Assembly (NCBI GenBank): GCA_039714575.1
Contig: JBDLJE010000008.1
Location: 1-47,945, forward strand
Direction: 5' to 3'
Origin: Sulfonitrofixus sp039714575
GTDB taxonomy: Bacteria; Campylobacterota; Campylobacteria; Campylobacterales; Sulfurimonadaceae
Length of the DNA stretch: 47,945 nucleotides
Below are positions 42,110-47,945 of this stretch, piece by piece. Within the stretch, counting starts at the first letter, position 1. Every line of letters starts with the position of its first letter. The translations under genes and the position numbers were made by a program. The notes under the pieces are model-generated. The model ran no database searches, was not told the DNA's origin, and saw nothing but the letters and a program-made list of their open reading frames with translations.

Positions 42110-42889
42110 ATGGATAACATTTTAAAAATCGGAAAATATGAACTGGGCAGCCGTCTTATTGTAGGCAGCGGTAAATACGACAGTTTTGAGACAACAAAAG
42201 CAGCAACATTGGCATCGGGTTCAGAACTGATCACCGTAGCTGTTCGCCGTCTGAACATCACAGATCCGGACAAAGAGAACCTTCGCGACACATTCGCAGG
42301 TACCAATGTCAAGTTTTTGCCAAACTCTGCAGGTTGTGTAACAGCTGAAGAGGCCATTACAACCTTTCGCCTGACGCGTGAAGCGACAGGCATCGACCTT
42401 ATCAAGCTAGAAGTTATCGGTGATACACAGAAAACTCTTTATCCTGATGTTTTAGAGACTATCAAAGCGTGTGAGGTGCTCTCTAAAGAGGGCTTTACCA
42501 TCATGGCCTACACATCAGACGACCCTATCATGGCGAAACGCTTAGAAGATGCAGGTGCTCACGCGGTTATGCCTCTTGCTGCACCTATCGGTTCAGGTCT
42601 TGGTATCCAAAACCCGTACAACATCGTCTTTATCCGTGAAGCGATCAATGTTCCTGTTATCGTCGATGCAGGGATCGGTTGTGCCAGTGACGCAGCCTAC
42701 GCAATGGAACTTGGTGCCGAAGGCGTTCTAACCAACACAGCTATTGCCCAAGCCCAAGACCCTATGATCATGGCTCAGGCAATGAAACATGCCGTACAGG
42801 CCGGCCGCATGAGCTATCTTGCAGGCCGTATCCCAAAACGCCCATATGCAACTGCCTCTTCTCCGATCGACGGGATGATACAGTTTTAG
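42110..42889 (+). CDS. thiG: Thiazole synthase
   Basis: 259 residues with TTGGAG before the ATG. ThiG forms the thiazole phosphate of thiamine from deoxyxylulose 5-phosphate, dehydroglycine and the ThiS thiocarboxylate. Motifs: RLIVGSGKY, SELITVAVRR, DLIKLEVIGD with the Schiff-base Lys, MPLAAPIGSGLGIQNP and VLTNTAIAQAQDP. No thiS, thiF or thiH is beside it, so the partner genes must be elsewhere. A TGC TATAAA extended -10 (TATAAA at 42060-42065) lies about 45 bases upstream. Confidence 0.96.
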   Translation: MDNILKIGKYELGSRLIVGSGKYDSFETTKAATLASGSELITVAVRRLNITDPDKENLRDTFAGTNVKFLPNSAGCVTAEEAITTFRLTREATGIDLIKLEVIGDTQKTLYPDVLETIKACEVLSKEGFTIMAYTSDDPIMAKRLEDAGAHAVMPLAAPIGSGLGIQNPYNIVFIREAINVPVIVDAGIGCASDAAYAMELGAEGVLTNTAIAQAQDPMIMAQAMKHAVQAGRMSYLAGRIPKRPYATASSPIDGMIQF

Positions 42890-42937
42890 AACGCTGCGGC
42901 GAACAAGTTCCCCGTAAATTCGAAAGAGAAACGATTC

Positions 42938-43753
42938 CTAATAGTTGAGCGTGCCGTAGATCAAGCCTCCGGCAACATCATGATTTACATTTAGCAGCAT
43001 ACCGTCATCCAGATCTGCTTCAAGACGCATACGGGTAGAGTTAAAGCCTATACCCATGCCAAAATGGCGTGTTATACGGTAGTCAACGGTCAACAATGAG
43101 TCTGAAAGGGCCCCTGTATGGCCGTCAAACGTAAGGAAAAAATAGTCCACCGAGTACTTGACGCTCAACTCCGGCAAGATGTTATAGTCGAGTCGAAACC
43201 CTGCAACCGGCAGCGGAGCAGTCACCTTTACACTCTCACCGCTGTTGTCAACAGTGCCGTTAGAAGTGTAATTACCGCGAAACCCAACATCCAGTGTCGT
43301 GATATGCAGTCCCACACCTATTCCAAGTTCCACCTTATCTGTATGGTAGAACGAATAGAGATAATTGACCTTGTAAATGTCGGTATTAAAGTGCGTACTC
43401 AGCGCACCCGAGGCCGAAATATTTTGATCACCCCATTCAAAATCTATATTTGCATCGGTTTTACTGCTGTTGTTGATGTTGTACCAGGAGATTTCAACCG
43501 AGTGTTTCGGTGTAAAACGGTAGTACCCATCCAAGCGGAATACCTGAGCCGTCGTCTCCATCTCAAAAAGATCCTGAAGGTTGATGTTAACCCCGCCCCC
43601 ATCCTTACTGACACCGATATCCGTATCCTGGTCCGCCAGCAGGTATCCGCCCAGACGCAACTGCCAATCATCCGGCACACTCTCTTCTGCCTGCAGCACT
43701 GCACCGCTCAACATTGTAATTACCAAGAGCCCTTTAGCTAAATACTTATTCAT
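42938..43753 (-). CDS. Outer-membrane beta-barrel protein
   Basis: 271 residues. Signal peptide (about 1-22, cleavage after LQA), then alternating amphipathic strands (WQLRLGGYLLADQDT, AQVFRLDGYYRFTPKHSVEISWYNIN, KVELGIGVGLHITTLDVGFRG, PVAGFRLDYNILPELSVKYSVDYFFLTF, TVDYRITRHFGMGIGFNSTRMRLE) ending in an aromatic residue (LNY), as outer-membrane barrels do. No precise family recognised. It lies 9 bases downstream of the NSS transporter gene and is probably cotranscribed. Confidence 0.75.
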   Translation of the reverse strand: MNKYLAKGLLVITMLSGAVLQAEESVPDDWQLRLGGYLLADQDTDIGVSKDGGGVNINLQDLFEMETTAQVFRLDGYYRFTPKHSVEISWYNINNSSKTDANIDFEWGDQNISASGALSTHFNTDIYKVNYLYSFYHTDKVELGIGVGLHITTLDVGFRGNYTSNGTVDNSGESVKVTAPLPVAGFRLDYNILPELSVKYSVDYFFLTFDGHTGALSDSLLTVDYRITRHFGMGIGFNSTRMRLEADLDDGMLLNVNHDVAGGLIYGTLNY

Positions 43754-43762
43754 TGTTGATCC

Positions 43763-45106
43763 TTACAGCTCTATTATACCTATAAGGTTAAGCATCACGA
43801 CGACCAGTGCCACAGGTACGATATAGCGTATACTGAAATACCACAGTGGATACACACGGCCCAACTGCGTCTTCAGCAGCGAGGCAACACGCTCTTTTTC
43901 CACAATACGGCCTACAAAGACCGCCATGATCAGACCGCCCAGCGGCAGCATTACCGAAGCCGTTATAAAGTCTGCCCAGTCAAAGAAGTTCTTTGAACCA
44001 AAGGTAAAGAGAGCACCATACTCTTTAGAGATCGAGAGGATCGCGACAATACCGAAAAGATAGAAAAAGAGTCCCGAAGCAAGCGAAGCCTTCATGCGGG
44101 AAAACGAGAAGCGGTCTATCATATACTGGATAATAGGTTCTACCAGTGAAACGGCGGATGTCAATCCGGCTGAAGCCAGTGCCACGAAGAAGACAAAGGC
44201 AAAGATATTCCCTAAAAAGCCCATCTCGTAAAAGACGGTTGGAAGAGAGATAAAGACCAGACCCGGTCCGGCTGACGGTTCAGCGCCGTATTCGTACAAA
44301 AAGGTGAACAGCGTCAAGCCTGCAAGCAGTGCGATCCCTGTGTCTAAAGCGATGATAATAAGCGAACTGCGCACCAGATTGCTCTCTTTGGGCAGAGAAG
44401 CCGAATAGGTCAGGATCGTTGCCATACCCAGTGAAAGGGTGAAAAAGGCATGCCCGACCGCAGTGACCAGCGAGGCAGAGGTCAACTTGCTCCAGTCCGA
44501 CGAGAACATAAAGTTCCATGCCTGAGTGAAACCGGCAAGTGTTGACGCATAAAAGAACATCCCGGAGATAGTGATGATCAGCACGGGCATCAAGAGAAAG
44601 TTGAGTCTCTCGATACCGCCCTTAATACCTTTCGCCACAACAGTCGTCACAAAAGCAAAAACAAGGGTGTGGTAAAAGAGCTGGGTGCCGAGGTTCATGG
44701 ATATTAGCTCGGTAAAACCTGCCTCCGCTATCTCTACCGAAGAGGGCAGCGAGCCCAACGACAAAAAGACAAAATGAAAGGTCCAGCCGATGACCGGGGA
44801 ATAGAAGATCATGATAAAAAGACCGGCCAGGCTCATAAACCCGCCGTATTTCCACAGGTTCTTATGACGGGGAGCAAGGTCCTCAAAGTTGCTGACACTG
44901 TCCCGCCGTCCCAGATAACCGATAAGCATCTCAGCGATCATCAACGTAAAGCCGATCACCATGACCGTGACCAGATAGACAAAGACAAAGGCACCGCCGC
45001 CATTTTCTCCCGTGATGTATGGAAACTTCCAGATATTTCCTAAACCGACAGCACTTCCGGCTGCTGCTAAGATAAAGCCGATCCGGCTAAAACGTGCTAA
45101 TTTCAT
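43763..45106 (-). CDS. Sodium-dependent NSS-family transporter
   Basis: 447 residues with about 11-12 TM helices. The neurotransmitter:sodium symporter signature AAAGSAVGLGNIWKFPYITGENGGGAFVFVYL opens the protein, and the unwound TM6 region (STLAGFTQAWNFMFSSDWSKL then HAFFTLSLGMATILTYSASL) follows the LeuT pattern. Bacterial members usually take up amino acids with sodium, often small hydrophobic or aromatic ones; the substrate here cannot be told. Possible pairing with the downstream outer-membrane protein suggests an uptake route across both membranes (inference). Confidence 0.92.
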   Translation of the reverse strand: MKLARFSRIGFILAAAGSAVGLGNIWKFPYITGENGGGAFVFVYLVTVMVIGFTLMIAEMLIGYLGRRDSVSNFEDLAPRHKNLWKYGGFMSLAGLFIMIFYSPVIGWTFHFVFLSLGSLPSSVEIAEAGFTELISMNLGTQLFYHTLVFAFVTTVVAKGIKGGIERLNFLLMPVLIITISGMFFYASTLAGFTQAWNFMFSSDWSKLTSASLVTAVGHAFFTLSLGMATILTYSASLPKESNLVRSSLIIIALDTGIALLAGLTLFTFLYEYGAEPSAGPGLVFISLPTVFYEMGFLGNIFAFVFFVALASAGLTSAVSLVEPIIQYMIDRFSFSRMKASLASGLFFYLFGIVAILSISKEYGALFTFGSKNFFDWADFITASVMLPLGGLIMAVFVGRIVEKERVASLLKTQLGRVYPLWYFSIRYIVPVALVVVMLNLIGIIEL

Positions 45107-45177
45107 TAATGTTCCTGCTGTTAATTGTAAATATTATAAAGAAATTTCACTTTAACGCTCCTCGAAGCAAAAAACTA

Positions 45178-45206
45178 TTGACAATCAAGAGAATTTATCC
45201 TATAAT
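45178..45206 (+). promoter_or_regulatory. Consensus sigma-70 promoter of the tRNA cluster
   Basis: TTGACA (45178-45183), a 17-base spacer, and TATAAT (45201-45206): a perfect match to the sigma-70 consensus, 42 bases before the first tRNA. It probably drives the whole tRNA array. Confidence 0.9.
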
Positions 45207-45247
45207 TCCGCCTCACTAATCTGATTTATCATTTTAGCTGAATAGGT

Positions 45248-45325
45248 CGGGGCGTAGCTCAGTCTGGTTAGAGTACCTGGTTTGGGACCAGGGGGTCGAA
45301 GGTTCGAGTCCTTTCGCCCCGACCA
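45248..45325 (+). tRNA. tRNA-Pro(TGG)
   Basis: 78 nt with encoded CCA. Acceptor stem CGGGGCG/CGCCCCG, anticodon stem CCTGG/CCAGG with loop TTTGGGA giving anticodon TGG, and T-loop GGTTCGAGTCC. Confidence 0.97.
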
Positions 45326-45354
45326 CTTTATTTCTTATTTTTTTTACTATCTAT

Positions 45355-45432
45355 GGTGAGATTAGCTCAGTTGGTTAGAGCACTGGTTTGTGGTGCCGGG
45401 GGTCGCGGGTTCGAATCCCGTATCTCACCCCA
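45355..45432 (+). tRNA. tRNA-His(GTG)
   Basis: 78 nt with encoded CCA. The extra 5' G (-1) faces C73, the tRNA-His identity pair. Acceptor stem GTGAGAT/ATCTCAC; anticodon loop TTGTGGT gives GTG. Confidence 0.96.
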
Positions 45433-45475
45433 TTTAAAAAAATAAAAATTTGAAATAAGACATTTTTTACAGTGT

Positions 45476-45552
45476 GCGCCCGTGGCTCAACTGGATAGAG
45501 TAGCGGTTTTCGGCACCGCCGGTTACAGGTTCGAACCCTGTCGGGCGTACCA
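45476..45552 (+). tRNA. tRNA-Arg(TCG)
   Basis: 77 nt with encoded CCA. Acceptor GCGCCCG/CGGGCGT, anticodon stem GCGGT/ACCGC, loop TTTCGGC giving TCG. Confidence 0.95.
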
Positions 45553-45561
45553 TTTGTTTAG

Positions 45562-45625
45562 AACGTAAAATGAACAAAGTCCATTTTACTACGCTAGACG
45601 CTGAGTCACTAAAGCTTTTGCAAAA
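45562..45625 (+). repeat. tRNA spacer repeat, copy 1
   Basis: Contains the hairpin half AAAATGAAC-AA-GTCCATTTT, then CTACGCTAGACGCTG and CACTAAAGCTTTT. The same order recurs in two later spacers. Confidence 0.7.
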
Positions 45626-45660
45626 GTATTTGCAAAGAATTTTTGAATCGGTTATTGTAT

Positions 45661-45737
<77 letters not shown>

Positions 45738-45742
45738 TTTAT

Positions 45743-45825
45743 TTACGCGAAATGAGCAAAAGCCCATTTAGCTTCGCTAGCCGCTATGGCACTAAAGCTT
45801 CTGTTTTGTTAAAACAGAGAAGTTA
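45743..45825 (+). repeat. tRNA spacer repeat, copy 2
   Basis: GCGAAATGAGC...CCCATTTAGC, TTCGCTAGCCGCTATGG, CACTAAAGCTTCTG, then the hairpin CTGTTTT-GTT-AAAACAG. Confidence 0.7.
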
Positions 45826-45881
45826 AAACAGTAGCAATTGATTGTAAGATCGAAACTTAATAATGTTAACAACAAACACAT

Positions 45882-45966
45882 GCGGACGTGGTGGAATTGG
45901 TAGACACGCCAGACTTAGGATCTGGTGCCTTACGGTGTGGAGGTTCAAGTCCTCTCGTCCGCACCA
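45882..45966 (+). tRNA. tRNA-Leu(TAG), copy 1
   Basis: 85 nt with encoded CCA and a long class II variable arm. Acceptor GCGGACG/CGTCCGC, anticodon stem CCAGA/TCTGG, loop CTTAGGA giving TAG. Confidence 0.97.
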
Positions 45967-45982
45967 TCTAAACATTATTAAT

Positions 45983-46056
45983 AACGAAAAATGGACAAGT
46001 CCATTGTTCTACGCTAGCCGTTGCGGCACTAAAGCTTCTGTTTTAAAACAGAGAAA
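45983..46056 (+). repeat. tRNA spacer repeat, copy 3
   Basis: ACGAAAAATGGAC-AA-GTCCATTGTT, CTACGCTAGCCGTTGCGG, CACTAAAGCTTCTG, then CTGTTTTAAAACAG. Closest to copy 2. Confidence 0.7.
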
Positions 46057-46094
46057 TTAAAAAGCAGAGTTATTTACTTATTATTACAAAAAAC

Positions 46095-46179
46095 GCGGAC
46101 GTGGTGGAATTGGTAGACACGCCAGACTTAGGATCTGGTGCCTTACGGTGTGGAGGTTCAAGTCCTCTCGTCCGCACCA
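46095..46179 (+). tRNA. tRNA-Leu(TAG), copy 2
   Basis: 85 nt, identical over its full length to the copy at 45882. Followed directly by the hairpin TTATCATA-CTAT-TATGATAA (46182-46201). Confidence 0.97.
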
Positions 46180-46316
46180 TTTATCATACTATTATGATAA
46201 GCACTGTAATTTTTATTGATTTTAGTTGTAATCAAGGCAGTTGAGACTGAGGTATACGCCAGTATCCGAAGGAAAAACTAACGAAGAGTACGACAAAAAG
46301 CAAAAAAATTAAATGG

Positions 46317-46393
<77 letters not shown>

Positions 46394-46432
46394 ATCAAAA
46401 AAATTTTACAATAATAACTTTCTACTTTATAT

Positions 46433-46507
46433 TGGGGTATCGCCAAGCGGTAAGGCACCAGTTTTTGGTACTGGCATTCGGGGGTTCGAATCCCTCTACC
46501 CCATCCA
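46433..46507 (+). tRNA. tRNA-Gln(TTG)
   Basis: 75 nt with encoded CCA. Acceptor TGGGGTA/TACCCCA, anticodon stem CCAGT/ACTGG, loop TTTTGGT giving TTG. Confidence 0.96.
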
Positions 46508-46611
46508 CCTTCATAATTCAACTTCATCAACAGACAGACTTCCGAAACAAGCTATGCGAATACTGACTTATTACTGTTATACTACTTATATATATTACGT
46601 GTGGAGTATGT

Positions 46612-47943
46612 TTGAGATCATCTGTTTTTACTCTTTTCTTTATCTTATTCGCCTCACTGCTTAATGCATCTGATATGCCCTCGTCTGCCCCCGTCTCTGC
46701 TTCTGACGACAACACTTCGATAGAGAGCGACAAAACGGTTAAGATCGAGGATGTAAATGCTTCAAGCTGGTTCTTCTACCGCAATTTTATAAGCCACACC
46801 GGACTACTCTATGAGCATCATGTTCTTGCCAACATCGACAAGGCCTATCTCTATGGAACGGATGCTGTCATCGTTGTCGCTTCCGGAATCGATTACACCC
46901 TCTACCGTCTTCTCAGCTACAACCAAAGCATACTTCAGCCGGATGCGAACTTGACTCTCGACAAAGAGAAAAAAGAGGAAAAGGATAAAAAGAACTTTTT
47001 TAAAGAAGGGATTGCCAGTGAGAGCAGTGAAAAGCTGGAGCAGTATCTCTCTTCACAAGAGGGAAAAACAGAGCTGCCGAAACAACTCTATTCGGCTGAC
47101 AAGCGAAAGGGTGAACGGACCTACCTTATATCAGAGTGGTTTAGTGACAAAAACATCAATGACAGCTTTTTAGACAAGACCAACCATAGTTACATACGCT
47201 TGCGCGGCGGTTACGCCTATAGTTATCAAGGAGAAGATGAGTATATTTACAGCGTAACAGCCCGTATCAAGATTCCGAGAACACGGGAGAAACTTGACCT
47301 CATCATCGGTGACGACACCAAGAACAGTTCCGACCTCTCACTTGAAGGAACTGAGGCAGAACGCGACAACAGTATTGCCTTGGGAATGAATAATGTTCTT
47401 GGCCTGCTTGATCCTATCGATACCAAGTTACGTCTTGGGTTTTCCGGAATAACCAACCCTTACGCCAAAGCCTCTTTCAGCTATGAGGCACTTGCCGGCC
47501 GCTGGCTGATCGTGCCGTATCAAACCTTCAGATACTCTGCAAAGGAGGAGTTTGAAGAGTGGACAAACCTTGGGTTTAGACGCAGGATAGCAACACAGAT
47601 GATGTTTTCGCTGCTGTTTCAACGCTCGACTACCAGCAAAACAGGCGGTATGAACTACTTCGTTCAGCCGGCTCTTGATTTTACATTGGGAAGATACGGG
47701 AATTTTACTCCCTACCTCGGTATGTACGGACGCACCAAGGAGCAGCCGACAGACGCTGACGGCTACACTCCTAAACGGGGCGCATACCGTTATGCCGTCG
47801 GGTTGAACTGGAGCAAACAGGCTAAACGCAAATACATCGTCTATCGACTGCAGCCTATCTTGTCCTACGATGATCAGTATGACTACAGACCGAACTACTA
47901 CTTAAAAGCACTGTTAGAGTTCTATTTTGGACTGCGGGATTAA
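46612..47943 (+). CDS. Putative outer-membrane protein
   Basis: 443 residues from a TTG with GGAG 7 bases upstream. A signal peptide (about 1-19, cleavage after LNA) is followed by an acidic Ser-rich stretch, a helical Lys/Glu-rich region (about 115-150) and, from about 190, alternating strands (YIRLRGGYAYSYQGEDEYIYSVTARIKIP, KLRLGFSGI, YAKASFSYEALAGRWLIVPYQTFRYSA, MMFSLLFQRST, YAVGLNWSKQAKRKYIVYRLQPILSYD) ending FYFGLRD. This looks like a C-terminal beta barrel. Family not recognised. It follows the tRNA array and ends two bases before the window's edge. Confidence 0.7.
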   Translation: MRSSVFTLFFILFASLLNASDMPSSAPVSASDDNTSIESDKTVKIEDVNASSWFFYRNFISHTGLLYEHHVLANIDKAYLYGTDAVIVVASGIDYTLYRLLSYNQSILQPDANLTLDKEKKEEKDKKNFFKEGIASESSEKLEQYLSSQEGKTELPKQLYSADKRKGERTYLISEWFSDKNINDSFLDKTNHSYIRLRGGYAYSYQGEDEYIYSVTARIKIPRTREKLDLIIGDDTKNSSDLSLEGTEAERDNSIALGMNNVLGLLDPIDTKLRLGFSGITNPYAKASFSYEALAGRWLIVPYQTFRYSAKEEFEEWTNLGFRRRIATQMMFSLLFQRSTTSKTGGMNYFVQPALDFTLGRYGNFTPYLGMYGRTKEQPTDADGYTPKRGAYRYAVGLNWSKQAKRKYIVYRLQPILSYDDQYDYRPNYYLKALLEFYFGLRD

Positions 47944-47945
47944 AC

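Overview
The window looks like chromosomal DNA of a Campylobacterota (epsilonproteobacterium), most likely a free-living sulfur oxidiser of the Sulfurimonas/Sulfuricurvum kind. Evidence: NIF-type nifS-nifU as the Fe-S assembly pair, the short epsilon-type dapF, a bifunctional nnrDE-purN pair, a TPR gene fused into rnhA-rnc-aroC, histidine kinases with the GEMVNNIAHQWRQPL-type H box, a CcoG maturation factor, a multiheme cytochrome c and many TTG starts. The genus is an inference; no rRNA is present.

Layout. 1-2.8 kb: small membrane protein, a secreted DUF6515-like protein, a HigB toxin with a HigA-ImmA/IrrE fusion, and a small hypothetical gene. 2.9-5.9 kb: tandem hairpin repeats, dapF and a DUF4824/DUF2157 membrane pair. 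6.4-8.4 kb: a two-gene signalling cassette (pseudo-receiver kinase plus OmpR-type regulator). 8.4-14.1 kb: coaE, a truncated spermidine-synthase-like gene, purM, a decayed PAS-GGDEF gene and a large GGDEF/EAL protein. 14.1-19.8 kb: ccoG with a catalytically dead resolvase-like regulator, then TPR-rnhA-rnc-aroC. 19.8-20.55 kb: a gene-free stretch packed with inverted repeats. 20.5-25.4 kb: lipoprotein, DUF2339 giant membrane protein, PIN-PhoH ATPase. 25.6-31.5 kb: nifS-nifU, tig-clpP-def and folE. 31.7-38.1 kb: a 31-residue membrane peptide, comM, pentaheme cytochrome, GAF-domain remnant, small CxC protein, YbjQ-YbjQ-M48 operon, and rarA. 38-45.1 kb: rluB, kdsD, nnrDE, purN, thiG, an outer-membrane protein and an NSS transporter. 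45.2-46.5 kb: eight tRNA genes behind a consensus promoter, followed by a putative outer-membrane protein.

The most striking unexplained signal is a family of about 108-nt imperfect palindromes at the 3' ends of four operons (dapF, ccoG, nifU, def; five copies counting a tandem partial one). Each has an apical 7-bp stem with a 4-nt loop whose sequence changes while pairing is kept. Their outermost arms run into the coding sequence so that the stop codon lies inside the stem. They read as structured 3'-end RNA elements, or as a mobile palindrome that settles in terminators. Other points of note: a resolvase-fold regulator lacking its catalytic serine co-transcribed with ccoG, a kinase whose receiver lacks both the phospho-Asp and the Lys, and an EF-hand loop inside the PIN domain of a PhoH protein.

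Functionally the window mixes housekeeping metabolism (lysine/peptidoglycan, purine, CoA, thiamine, folate, KDO), protein quality control (Tig, ClpP, Def), Fe-S and cytochrome oxidase maturation, and c-di-GMP/two-component signalling with signs of gene decay. All function calls rest on motif reading; no database search was run.
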